Source: Tieghemiomyces parasiticus (lineage: Eukaryota; Kickxellomycota; Dimargaritomycetes; Dimargaritales; Dimargaritaceae). From it: 64,000 nt of DNA. The notes under the pieces were generated by a model that was given only the letters and a program-made list of their open reading frames with translations, was not told the DNA's origin and did no database searches. The first letter of the stretch is position 1. Each line of letters opens with the position of its first letter. Shown piece by piece: positions 25,001 to 36,167 of the stretch. The position numbers and the translations under genes are program-made. The stretch covers positions 1 through 64,000 of the forward strand of contig JANBPT010000150.1 in assembly GCA_027575765.1 (NCBI GenBank). Direction: 5' to 3'.

Positions 25001-28000
25001 ATTGAGGAATCCTTCCGGGGCCTGTGCCGCGTGCAGTACTGCCGGCCCGACGAGTCTAACGTGACGCAACTCGCCCGGTTCGGCATCAGTCGAGGATTCT
25101 TCTTCCGATACTGGTACGACCACGAGACAGGCACATTCGAGGACGTGGAACGGCACACTGTGCCACGCGACCGTTGGCCCACTGAGCCTGCCTTCTGCCC
25201 GGCCTGCGCCAAGCGACAATGCCAGCACGACGCCACAGCCACCCGGTGGGTTATTGACGACTTGGCCGTGCCGCCCACCTATGCACCGGCCCCTACCACC
25301 TGCCTGGTTTATGGCGGGGTGACCTACCACCTCGGGGATTTCGTCTACCTCGCACCCCTCGTCCCAGGGACGCCATACCGTATTGGTCAGGTCGTCGGGT
25401 TCAACCGTAACCAGGACTATATACAACGTGTGCCTGCCCGACGGTGTGCGCCATTGGGTCTTGCGCGTGATCAGGTAGCGGACGCTGGGCTGGCTACACG
25501 CCACCTCAGTAGTGACCCTGACAGTGATGACGACCAAAATGACCGGTCGGTCAAAATCGTCATCGAACCACTCGCATCCAAATTGGCTCGTGAGGATGAC
25601 ACTCAGCACTGCCTACCGGGTTCCAGTTCCGTCCGGACGGCCCGTGGCCATCTTTCTATCCGGGAGTACGTCCGGATGGATGATGTGCCAGTTCATCAGC
25701 TACCCGTGTCGGACCGCACCTTCACACCTCTGTCCCTGGACGCCTCCCACACCCACGACATCATGTTGGCCGATGACCAGGACCACGCACATACCCTGGA
25801 TGGGACACCCGAGCAGCCTGGTGTCCGCAGGTTGGCCCGCTACGGCTCCAGTAACTCCTCAGCGGGATCCCCGTCGGTATCTCCTGTTAGTGCCAGGACC
25901 AAGACCCCGAGCCATCCCAAGGGCTACGATGGCACCGCACAGCTGAAGTTTCCCATCAAAGACAGTCGCCACTTGTTCGCCACCGCCAATTACGAGTGCC
26001 TCGAGCCTGACCAGCTCGAGGGTAAATGTTGGGTTGAGTACCTCGACCGTATCCCGGACCTCGAGACATTCAAGGCCCAGGACAGTGACGCCTTCTATGT
26101 TGAATTTGAGGTCCTGCCGGCGGTCGCCCGCCATGGCAAGGACCCCTGGCGCCGGCTCGCTGACGGTACCCTCGAACTGGCGCGCTCCGACCTGCCAGTT
26201 GAATTTTCACCCATGCGGGCGGTCGACTTGATCACGTGTGCGCATTGCGACCACCGCCGCCGCACCCGGTTACAGCACCGACAGCTGCTTCTCAATACGG
26301 TAGCCGACAAGTTTCACGCACCCTTACCGCCGGTCGTCCCTGCCCCAGTCCCGCAGACCACTCCAACTCCGTTGGCCATGCGTAGCGCCCGTCCACTGGT
26401 GGGCCTGGACATCTTTAGCGGGTGCGGTGGGCTGACCACTGGACTGGAATCATCGGGGATAGTCGAGACCCGCTATGCCGTGGAATTCTTTGACGCGGCA
26501 GCGGTCACGTTCGAGAAGAATTACCCGGGGGCCACGGTATACCACCAGTGCGCCAATATGTTGTTGGCCCGCGCTATTGCCCAGCACCGGAACGGCGAAA
26601 CTTTAGAGCCTGAGGAGGACCTCCTCGGGCGGCCCCTCCCGGATATGCCGCACCCGGACGATGTTGACTTCATCTACTGCGGCCCGCCCTGCCAGGGGTT
26701 CAGCGGCGCCAACCGGTTTCCCAAGGCTGATGACATCAAGAACACGCTGATCACTACATCGCTCAGCTACGTGGATTTTTACCGCCCGCGGTTTTTCCTC
26801 CTCGAAAACGTATACGGGATGGTCAATTTCATGCTGGGGGGAACCCAGGCGGGCCAAGCCCGGATTGCGGGCGGGATCAAAATGGGGGTCGTCAAGTTCA
26901 TCATTCGAGCCCTAACCTCTATGGGCTACCAGGTGCGTTTCAGTGTGCAGCAGGCCGGGCTACATGGCCTCCCCCAGTCCCGTCGACGATTCTTTGTATG
27001 GGGTGCGCAGCGCGGCGAGTTTCTGCCACGGTTCCCACAGCCCATCACATGCTTCAAAGGTTCGGTCCAGTGCAAGATCAAGTTGCCGCGTAATCCAGAC
27101 TATGAGACCAACCGACGCACCCGCAAGTCCGCCCCTCACCATGCCATCACCGTCCAGGACGCCATTTCGGACCTTCCGGCGTTCGAGTACGTTAATCCCA
27201 ACCTGATATGCCCACCAGAGGAGACGGAGGACAAGGCGCATCGCATTCCGCACAGGGAGCCTGGTGCTGTTACTGCTACGGGTAGTCCGGCTACCGACCC
27301 ATGCGCCGAGCCCATGTTCCAGTTGCTTATCCGAATGAACTTTGTGGCCAAGTCAGCCCAGGCGGCCGAACGCGTTCGCCGAGAGGCCATGACCCAGGTG
27401 CTGGACGACCCGTGCCTGGGGAATAGTCTTACCGCGGCGGGTGACCAGCGCGACCTGTTCCGTCCCACGAGCACAGTGGTCACTGCCCTCAATGCCACCA
27501 GCCGCCACATCCTCGAGTGGGAGGTCGCCCGTACCGGATTCGTCGGGGCCATGCACCAGCCCTACCAGTGCCCCCCGCTTTCGCAGTATCAACGCGAACG
27601 ACGCTGGCGAGCCGAGCGACTCTGTAACCATGTAACACGGGCGTTCAACAGTGAGACGGTTGAACGCATCTGCCGCGTCGCCATGCTGCCCGGAGCCGAC
27701 CACCGCGGATTGCCGGATAAACTCAAGCCCTGGTGTTTGAGCTCTCCTGATTCAGCGGCCGACCGTCATAACGGGTGGCCCGGTCTGTTTGGCCGCCTCG
27801 ACTACCGACACCATTTTTTGACAACTCTAACTGACGTACAGCCCATGGGTAAAACGGGTACCGTCCTCCACCCCACCCAGAACCGGGTCGTCACGGTTCG
27901 CGAGTGCGCTCGCGCACAGGGCTTCCCCGACCATTTTGAGTTCATCACATTATCGGCCAGCTCCGTCGTGCCTATGCACCGCCAGGTCGGTAACGCTGTC

Positions 28001-28243
28001 CCGCCACCACTCGCCCAAGCTCTCGCGAAGGAGCTTGTCAATGCTGTACTTGACCGCTTGTTAATGGCCAACCAAGTTTTATCGGAATCCGAAACTACGG
28101 CGGTGAAGACCGAAGACGCAACGGTCGATCCGAGCGGCCAGCCATTGCCACCGAACAATAACGACATTTCCCAGCTCGTCCTGCCCGTGGCTTTCGATCG
28201 CGCCTATCTGTATAGATTTGGCACTGTTTCCTGGGATGCATAG
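22022..28243 (+). CDS. DNMT1-type DNA (cytosine-5) methyltransferase (four exons)
   Basis: Exons 22022-22118, 22412-22584, 22735-23549 and 23698-28243, with consistent phases; product about 1876 residues. Order of domains: disordered acidic/basic N-terminus; RFTS (replication-foci targeting) domain about 249-435, including RMLTNFVIYDFDNGNRLVPL and, across the last intron, VIWLRTSFAWYKLCRPL; a basic linker; first BAH about 650-800; a CPACAKRQC cysteine cluster; second BAH about 900-1150; catalytic domain from about 1262. Methylase motifs: I DIFSGCGG (1265), IV PPCQGFSG with catalytic Cys1360, VI ENV, VIII QSRRRFF, X QVGNAVPPP (about 1791). The long target-recognition region lies between VIII and X. 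This is the architecture of maintenance methylases that copy CpG methylation after replication. No CXXC zinc finger is visible between RFTS and BAH1, unlike animal DNMT1. The enzyme appears intact. Confidence 0.94.
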
Positions 28244-29288
28244 TGGTATCTTATCTGAACTCGGAATGGTCCCGGACGGATAATGCGGCTTACAATCCAC
28301 CCTTACCTCTCTACCAACTTATGGTCGATCGAGATGTTATGTGGTGACCAGAGCTAAACTAAGCAGCGGTAATTAAGTATTTTCGTTTACGAGGCAGTAG
28401 GAAGAATCAACTTAAAGGTCTCAGTGGTAGGCGTAAACTTACTAAATAAAATAACCGAGTGCTATACTGGGGGTTGTGCATATTGGATTAGGTGATAACT
28501 ATCATTCTATTGAACGGCAATCATTAGGTCTTTTATATTTGAATAACAATGGTCGACATCGTTCATAAGTAACTATTTAGCCTGGACAAATGATCCAGGA
28601 CCACAGGCCGAGGCAGGTTTGGGCGCCGGCAGGAAATGGAGGGACAGCTAGGTAACTGCAAGATCTGGAATAGAGAAAGGTAAGGCCCTAAAATAATAGA
28701 AGGCGACACTCGGCTTGGGTAATGAAGGCGATAGACCGGGGGGGCACGGTGGGGATAGGAAGATAGGCCTTCCGTTGATCGGCTACTCCAAGGCGCAGCC
28801 ACTAAGGTTGGGTGACCCCGGCTGGGACTGCAACGGCAGCTGGCTCGCCTCATTTGGGATATGCCTCAGGGGGGGGGTTTGATGGCTCGATTGACATACA
28901 CGTTGATTTATTGATCAGCCTATAGGAGCCGGTAGGCTTTGGACACGCCACGGTCGATGACTCGATATGTGTCCACATCTACGGTAGTTTCCAATACCTA
29001 TCTATTAACCTTTAGCACGCTGACAAAACGGGGGAGGGAGGATGATTGCTGTAGCCTAAACAATGGTCGCGCTTGGTTCACCGGCTGAGACCGAGCAGCA
29101 GCCACCAGGCTCTAAGTGACAACTACGCTAGTTAATCTTTCCGATAATGAATAATGCTGGGCTCATTTGTAGCTCATTAGCCATTGTTAGTTCAGCTGCG
29201 TTGCCTAGTGACTGTGTCACTTATCGAGGAGAAATTGATTAAATAGCTTTTATATATATATCTCTGCCAATCGTATAGCTATACAGTG
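28244..29288. other. spacer between convergent genes
   Basis: About 1 kb between the stop codons of the methyltransferase (plus) and the RAX1-like gene (minus), so it should hold both terminators. Composition is AT-richer than the genes. No gene seen. Confidence 0.5.
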
Positions 29289-30899
29289 TCATGGAAGGGC
29301 GACAAAGAAGCACTCGATCAGAACAGTGATTACCACAGCGAGCGCCGCGGCATGGATCAGTACTTCCCTTTGACCACGCTGAACGAGGGGTTCGTTCATT
29401 TCGATCCACTCGGCAGACTGGCTAGATTTACGCGGCTCCAAGGCAGACTGGGGCACAACCGATACAGTGGCGATCCCGCTGTCGGAGACCTCGGCCTTGG
29501 TGTGTAGGCCAGGGTTATCCGATTTGACATCGAAGGTGGAATATTCGGGACGGGTGGCGAGGGAGCTGGTAGTGTCCATAGATTTGGGGGACGGCGAAGA
29601 CGGATGACCTTCGAAATTAACAATGAAGTGGCTGAGGATGGACGGGATCCGGTAATTGGGCATATAGTAAAGCTCGTCGCGGACGTCAATTATACTATCT
29701 GCGTCGGGATTGAGCGGCTTGGGCGCGAGCCACCCGAAGATCCGGTTGGGCCCGATGAGACGGCGGTCGCGGGTCTGGCTGAGGTACTTGAGCACACACA
29801 CGCCGCGGGTGTTAGTGATGAAATAGGAGGTAATGACCAGGACCAGGGGAAGGGTGAACAAGCGCCACCAACGCGACACACCGTAGTAAATCATGAGCGT
29901 CAGCATAAGGATGGTGATAAGGATCAGCGGAATGAACGTGCGTGACCGCCGGAAGGCCTCGGCACGGCTGATATTCTTAACGGTCCAGGCCGAAAAAGGC
30001 CCCTCGACGGTATGCTCGAGCATCTGGACCACCTCATTGTAAACAGGCTCAAAGATACTTGGGTGTGTAGTTTTCTGGGCCTCATCGAGGAGCGTGCGAC
30101 GAACTTTTTGGGAGAGGTTCAGCTCTTCGACGGCACCCTGCACGATGAACCGGTTGAGCGCGGCACTAACCACGTCAGCCAGCGGTAGCGAGTCGGCGGC
30201 TAAGGTGCGGACGGGCCCGTGGACGTTACTGGCCCGCTTAGGATTCAAACGGAGCATGGCGTCGAAGGTGAGCTGGGAGGCACGGGTGTGGAGGGTATCC
30301 GGCTTGGCCGGTAATGTCAGCCGGTGTGCGTGGGTGGACGGGAGGTTGAGGTCACCACAGAAATCTAGGAGGACTTGACGCAGTTCGGCCACCTCGGTGT
30401 CGGGGATAATAATGTTCTCCACGGGGCTGGCCTTGCAAGGTGGGAGGGTGATACGACAAGTGTCAGAATCGCAAGCCAGGCTGGAAGGGTAGTCAGCGCG
30501 CTCGGACCCGATAAGGACGTCGTTGAGGGTGATTGGTTCGCTAGGGTAGGACACGCTCAGCTGTGGAAACGATGGTAGCCGGTCCGGCCGGAGGGCCCGT
30601 CCTACGATGGGGGAAGACCCGCGCCGTTCCTCCTTGGATAGTTTGGACCACAGGATCCAATAGGCCACAAAGAACTCGTAGAAGCTGAGGTTTTCATAAC
30701 TGCGCTCATGGTAGGTGAGGAAGTAGCGCAAGCTACGGAGGTCCAGCGGGGGGCACAGTTGGTTTCCCAGAATCTGTGAGAGCCGCGGGCGCGTGTCCGG
30801 CTGGAACTTGAGGAGCACCCGGTGCCACCGGCGCAGTGTTTGGGATACCCGGCTGCCAAAAGAGGCGCGTTTGGTATCAGAAAGGCCAGTAGTGGGCAT
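29289..30899 (-). CDS. RGS-domain membrane protein, RAX1-like
   Basis: Single exon, 536 residues. The N-terminal half is an RGS-type helical bundle: LGNQLCPPLDLRSLRYFLTY (45-63), YENLSFYEFFVAYWILW (68-84), and after a long insert the closing helices IFEPVYNEVVQMLEHTV with FSAW (282-305). It is followed by two adjacent hydrophobic segments (about 321-341 and 347-364) and a third at the extreme C-terminus (about 515-535). RGS plus three C-terminal membrane spans is the layout of fungal Rax1, which with Rax2 marks bud sites or polar growth sites at the cell cortex. The insert and the region 370-510 are poorly ordered. A general Galpha-GAP role is possible but not shown. The ATG at 30899 is the first in frame. 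Confidence 0.8.
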   Translation of the reverse strand: MPTTGLSDTKRASFGSRVSQTLRRWHRVLLKFQPDTRPRLSQILGNQLCPPLDLRSLRYFLTYHERSYENLSFYEFFVAYWILWSKLSKEERRGSSPIVGRALRPDRLPSFPQLSVSYPSEPITLNDVLIGSERADYPSSLACDSDTCRITLPPCKASPVENIIIPDTEVAELRQVLLDFCGDLNLPSTHAHRLTLPAKPDTLHTRASQLTFDAMLRLNPKRASNVHGPVRTLAADSLPLADVVSAALNRFIVQGAVEELNLSQKVRRTLLDEAQKTTHPSIFEPVYNEVVQMLEHTVEGPFSAWTVKNISRAEAFRRSRTFIPLILITILMLTLMIYYGVSRWWRLFTLPLVLVITSYFITNTRGVCVLKYLSQTRDRRLIGPNRIFGWLAPKPLNPDADSIIDVRDELYYMPNYRIPSILSHFIVNFEGHPSSPSPKSMDTTSSLATRPEYSTFDVKSDNPGLHTKAEVSDSGIATVSVVPQSALEPRKSSQSAEWIEMNEPLVQRGQREVLIHAAALAVVITVLIECFFVALP

Positions 30900-33800
30900 G
30901 GTGGGTAGTCACAACCCCAATGCAAAGATGATGCAGGTGCTGTTTCGGGGCAAAGGTGTGTGAGGCAAGAGAATGGAAAAGGGCGGAAGCGTGGGTACTG
31001 AATAGACAGGTTGCACTGCTTAACATAGGCAGGAACGATAGTGTGGGGAGATGCAGGTCACGGTGGTTACTTGTAAAGTAGTGTAGATGGGCACGACAGG
31101 GGGATAAGGTAGATAATGGCGGACACAGACACGGAGGAATGGACAATGTACGGTCTAATATACAGGTAGGAGATTTTAATATAGCATTGGCGCCGCCTAA
31201 TGGGAGAGGCACCACGGATTTGTATATGTGGACCCGGTGCAGGTAAGAAGCGGCGAAATAACGGAAAAATTAGAGGAGCCAGTAATAACGGATGCGCGAC
31301 AAGGAAAGATGAGCTCTGGGGCTACAAAGAGTGATTTGTGGATAATAACTGTAGCGGCGTTGCAACCGGCAGACCTGTTCGCTTATATGGTGGCGGTGGA
31401 GGGATGGGGAAGGAGTGTGCAAAAAAAAGTAAAAGAAAAAAAAACTACACGAAAGGGGCGACGAGCGATGAAATGCCAGACAATCTAGGGAAACGGGAAG
31501 AGGGAAGCGGGGAGTGGAAGGCACTGTGTCCATCGGTCTGCTCGAGCTCGACGAGCGACTGCCGAGTCCGGATAAAGAGGCCAGCCACTAACAAAGCGAG
31601 GGGGATTTTAAAAATGAACTGGTACAAAGCCCGCTCAGCTGGCGATAGCGATGGGCAACGGTGACATGTTGAGGTCTGCAGGGTCAGTAAGGATTGCCAC
31701 TCGATTTCCCGACGGGATGCGGGTCCACCCTGAAGCGCACGCGGACAGAAAAGAGAAGGCAGGGGGGGGGGGTGAGAAAAGGGAGAGGACGGGCTCGGCA
31801 GAGGCTGTCTCCGTTTGCCCACATCTCCACTGGCCCCCCTCGCTGTCATTCAAGCCGGCGCAGCGCCTTTACCGCCGGTTATTCTACCGTCACCGTCGAT
31901 GGGTTAGATATGATCGAGTGGGACCCGGTTCTCCGTAGGAACTAAAAGGGTAAAAGTAGACAGCAATTGCAGCCGTGCTGTTGGAAATGACAGGCTTCTT
32001 CCCGCTTGGTGACAATCTTTTGCCCCAAAGTGGACACCTCTGTGGAGAGGGCATGGGCTGGCGCAAATAGCGAAGGAATATAGTGACTGTCCGCCGCGCG
32101 CGCACCCACATCTGCGCATACTTACATTGGCACGTACTTGCGCCGGACTCGGCTGGGTGGACAATGATGATCCAAAGGAGGCAGGTCCTAAGAGGGCCTG
32201 GTGGCCATTGAAGAAGATACCCTGGTTGGCCAGGTCGGTTCTGTACCCCCGCCCCGGGCTAGGTTGGCCTTCCCTCTCCCTCCCCTCCATTGCCCTGCGC
32301 CAGGCTACTGGCGTTTGGTCGCCAAGTACCTATAGCTACAACTCTCACTTTACCTGTCTGCCACTTGTATCCAGCTCAACCATGGACACTCCATTGCAAC
32401 TCCGACGGATTACCTTAAATCCCAGCAGCAATGTCATGTTGGTGGGTATCGTGCATGGTATTTCTATTCCATATAGCACTGGCGGGACATGCACGTACCC
32501 ACACCCTAGACCCAGCCGCATGGACATGATCTATGATAATAGCTATGGCCTCAGCCAGCCAACAATGACCAATACACCTACATCCTGTATGGATCACATT
32601 CCCACTTCCCCACTCCTCCCCTCCCCCACAATACCAATGATCGGCCCCATACGTTTTCACCTCCGCCAACCAATAACATCACCTGGTCATTACTCTAGCG
32701 GCCAGATGGGGCTTCTCTGGCGTTGCGGGCTGACAGGAACCTATGATCATTGATCCGTGGCTTTAAATAGAAGACCGCCCAATGTTCCTGAGCGGCTCGT
32801 TCAAGTGTTGCAGGGAGAACTTGTATGACGACGTAAGAGGCAGGGGTGTATGGGTGGGGTAAATCATTGACCTTCCTGCCAGGGTATGTACGGTGAGGGG
32901 CCGATAATTGAGCCATGTGATAAGCTATAGAACGCTGCCTGGATGGATGTTTGAGGCTGAGTGAATAGATCCATATGCCCTTGGACGCCCAACATATTGA
33001 CTGTTGTGTATAGGTGGCTTTCCTGTCCTCTTGCTTCCAGCTTCCGCCACCTGGTTACAGGAACGATGCCCCCCCAACAGACATACAAGAGGAGGGGGCT
33101 GGAGCAACACCGTCTGCTCAAGCCGAGGTCGAAGTTGTGCAGCCGTGCAATAGTTCTAAAATAGTAGCATAAAGTGGAATAGCAGAATGCCGTCGACAGC
33201 CTCCCCCCTGCTTCATACCTTCCGCCATGCCCATAGGTTTCACAAACCACGCTTCCCATTCACCACCGCCAAACGGTTAAGCATGCCTCCCGTTGATATA
33301 AACCGGGAATACACGCCTCCTTTAATACCCACAATTTTGTCCCGACATAATACCATCTGTAATTACTGCGTTCTATTGTTCGCACGTTCAGCCTTAGCAT
33401 GAGTTCCAGGTGGATTCGCGTATCCGATGAGATGTCTGAAACGGTTATTGACAGCTGCTTGTCCAAAGCATGTGATGATGCGCAAAATAATTGTTGGATC
33501 AATATTTATGTACTCATCTCGTTTAATAGCCATGGTACGTCAGATCACCCGTCAGCTGGCCTCACTATTGACGAAAAGAAGTTACACGCACCAAGATGAT
33601 GCTTAACCATCCCCTTCAAGTCTTCCTTGACTGGAACACGGATGCTGTGCTACCTACCTTTGGTTAGGTCGCTGTAATACCAGAAAACCGTTTGAGCAGA
33701 CTGCCGACGAAGGCCCCAACCTGGCGGTCATGATCTCCCCTCCTTCTCTGTTTACAGGGTCGTAGCAACGGCAGGGAAGAGCAGTATATATGCCGATTGA

Positions 33801-33926
33801 TGCCCGATTTGCTCAGACTCCGCTACTATTGGATCGAGACCGCACTTAATAGGCCAGAGCGCGCGGGAGCGATGCCTCTCTCTCTCCCACGCAACACCCT
33901 GTCATGATCTGACCTTCCCCGATCTA
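30900..33926. other. long spacer with uncertain exon-like pieces
   Basis: About 3 kb upstream of the mariner element. No gene is firm. Three pieces look more protein-like than random: a plus-strand frame from ATG 32382; a plus-strand terminal-exon candidate about 33041-33174, preceded by TTGCTTCCAG, reading LPPPGYRNDAPPTDIQEEG and an acidic tail to TAA; and a plus-strand frame from ATG 33399 that vaguely resembles a Tctex1 dynein light chain. I could not join them into a convincing gene. Confidence 0.4.
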
Positions 33927-33954
33927 CAGGTGCCTCCAATTATCGTGAGGATTT
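33927..33954 (+). repeat. mariner left terminal inverted repeat
   Basis: Starts CAGGTGCCTCC and continues through TATCGTGAGGATTT. It matches the reverse complement of 35187-35214 at 27 of 28 positions; the mismatch is at base 12 (A here, T in the other end). TA precedes it at 33925-33926. Confidence 0.93.
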
Positions 33955-34086
33955 TGAGCGGGAGGTCTCAGGTTGCAGTGTTTCAGGTGAAACTAAAAAG
34001 AGTCAATGATGCTGAGTCGATTGGTATAAACCACACCAGGATTGAACCATTTTTGACTTCACAGCTTGCTTTTTAAACCGTCCATC

Positions 34087-35170
34087 ATGTTTACTTTTTA
34101 AAGCCCCACTCCACCCAAGTTAACCAGGCGTGATGTATGGGTCCTTATTTATAATTACTATCTGGAGGGCCGCAAGGCAGATGATTTTTTTAACGTGTTG
34201 ACTTCCAAGCCGGGCTCAGCTGCCCCTAGCCACTCCACCATCTACAGGTGGCTGGCTTTCTTTCGCACAGGTCACTGCTCTTTTGCAGATGACCCTCATT
34301 CTGGCCGCCCATCAGATGACATTGGTGCATATTATGGGGACGTAATCCTGAGGCGGCTAGGGGAAGACCCTCGACTTACTGCTGAGCAGCTGGTCTGGGC
34401 CTGCCACACTTCCCCTAGTACCATGCGCAGAGTCCTGCGCAGGGACCTGGGGCTGCACAGCTATTTCAATTGCTGGATCCCCCTCAACCTCACCGACAAC
34501 CAGCGCCACAAGCGGGTACGTTTTGCCACTGAGTTCCTGGAGAAATTTGATGGGGCCAGTGACTACCTGCTGGACTCCATTGTCACAGGTGACGAGACTT
34601 GGGTGTACCTTTATGATCCCCCTGCTGGCTCCAATTGCTGGAGGTGGTGTCCTGAAGGCGGCCCTGTCCCAACTAAGACCCGCCAAGGTCATACCACACC
34701 CAAAGTGATGCTGACCATTTATTTCACCAGGCGTGGCTTATTACACCTGAGCGTCATGCCCCCAGGTGTCAAGGTCTCCGCCAAACTCTACGTAGAGTAC
34801 GGGCTGAAGCCCATGGTCCAGGCCGGGGTGAAGGCACGTGGAAGCCTGGAGCGTCACCCCCTGCGGCTTCACCATGATAATGCACCACGAAATTGTGCCG
34901 AGGCTACCCAGACCTACGTTTCCACTACTGGTCTCATACTTCTGCCAGCCCCTCCCTACGGTCCTGATCTTTCCCCCTGCGACTTCTTGCTGTCCAGGAT
35001 TATCAAACAGCGGCTGAGGGGCAAGGAGTTCAGCACAGTGGAGGCAAGTTGTGGACGCCAGGCAATTGCAGCTAGCCAAGCTCCAGCCAAATGACTATAG
35101 AGCCTGTTTTGATAGATGGATAGAAAGGGCTCGCCGAGTGGTACAGAGTGGTGGCAGCTATATTGAATAA
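34087..35170 (+). pseudogene. mariner transposase, broken by stop and frameshift
   Basis: The main open frame spans 34102-35094. It encodes an N-terminal helix-turn-helix (VWVLIYNYYLEGRKADD, then STIYRWLAFFRTG, and the linker SGRPSDD) and a catalytic domain with GDETWVYLYDP (Asp codon 34591), HHDNAP (Asp 34876) and PYGPDLSPCDFLL (Asp 34981). There are 94 and 34 residues between the three aspartates, as in mariner. An ATG at 34087 lies in the same frame but a TAA follows at 34099, four codons later. Near 35044-35050 an extra base shifts the frame: the C-terminal part typical of the family (NDYRACFDRWIERARRVV) continues in the next frame to TAA at 35168. All three catalytic acids survive, so inactivation is recent or mild. 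An N-terminal intron avoiding the first stop cannot be excluded. Confidence 0.9.
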
Positions 35171-35186
35171 AACTAATTTGACTTAG

Positions 35187-35214
35187 AAATCCTCACGATA
35201 ATAGGAGGCACCTG
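35187..35214 (-). repeat. mariner right terminal inverted repeat
   Basis: Inverted copy of the left end, 27 of 28 bases identical. It begins 16 bases after the shifted stop codon of the transposase, and is followed by GATA, so the flanking TA is offset by two bases. Confidence 0.93.
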
Positions 35215-36167
35215 GATAACTGATCACAGTGTATCCTCTATCACCGCTCTCTTTTTTTCTCTCTCTCCCTATCTCTTTTCCCTGGTCATTAACTACTTCA
35301 CTAGTAAGCGGATAGTCAGGTATATTGCTGATGGGCTGTAAATATTGACCAACTTAGGCTGACCGAGCTCACTTATAAATCAGTGTATGTACTCTTACGT
35401 ATATATTTTTGGAGGCCGGGATCAGACGGATGTGTTTTCCCTCCCTCAGAGCGGTTGTTTACTCGCAGGTAAATCTGCAGATTAGCAGAGGTTGACCAGC
35501 TATACTGCCTATTTGAGGGACTATCCAACCTGGCTCGTGACCAGTTTGGGATGCTCTAATGCAGTTCGTGTCGTACTCCTTCCCTGGCCGGTAACTACCC
35601 AGCAGTCTATGTGGACATACGTAGATTGGTATCGATTGCTAGAGTTAGCCAGCGAATCTGAGTGTTGATCGGAAGGCATTCAGGTGGGAATCTTTGAGTT
35701 ACTTTATTACTGAAATACCCACAAGTATACTACCGCACCACTGAGGCTGATATAGACCCGTCCCAATATGGAAAAGTATTGTCTGTCTCAACAGTGGTGA
35801 CCAGTGAAATGAAACACTTTATGTCAAGCAGAGTGATCTAGATGGACAAGTACTTTCCGTGCTAGACCATATCCAAATATGGCACAGGAGAGACAGGGTG
35901 GTTATTGCTCACCAGCTCAGTACATATAATCCATTGGGTACCAGGGGCCCCAAAGAGGATGCCGCCAGATTTAACTATGGTTTGGGCTCCACGGAAATAC
36001 ATCCTTTAATATCTGCTCGCTTCCCGAACCACTGTGCTCTCCCCAGCTCTCATCAAGAGACCATTGAAGATTTAGTATACGCGTCAAAAAACTAATGGTA
36101 TTAAAAAGGAAGGAAGGAAGGAAGGCACTCACGTCTTTTAAGGGGATATGGGGACACCGAACAATCC
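35215..36167. other. spacer, no gene recognised
   Basis: About 950 bases between the mariner element and the 3' end of NOP53. One 78-codon plus frame at 35859-36095 has no recognisable motif. A short AAGG repeat lies at its end. Confidence 0.5.
36106..36125. repeat. (AAGG)5 microsatellite
   Basis: Five perfect tandem AAGG units just downstream of the NOP53 stop codon. Confidence 0.9.

Larger units (their letters stand above)
33927..35214 (+). mobile_element. mariner-family DNA transposon (decayed transposase)
   Basis: A 1288-bp element, the normal size for mariner, bounded by 28-bp terminal inverted repeats that differ at a single base. Inside is one transposase reading region with a DD34D catalytic triad, diagnostic of mariner within the Tc1/mariner superfamily. 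The left end is directly preceded by TA, the usual target duplication; on the right the next TA is two bases beyond the repeat, so the duplication is not clean. The coding region carries an early in-frame stop and a frameshift, so this copy should be unable to make transposase but its ends could still be mobilised by an active relative. No second copy is present in the window. Confidence 0.93.

Noticed and set aside
24527..25609. 360-codon open frame on the minus strand
   Set aside because: Lies wholly opposite the BAH region of the methyltransferase gene; it is an antisense shadow with no motif.
32127..32753. 208-codon plus-strand frame
   Set aside because: Its reading has no domain signature and is rich in Thr, Pro and His as in random sequence; only the part from ATG 32382 was considered further.
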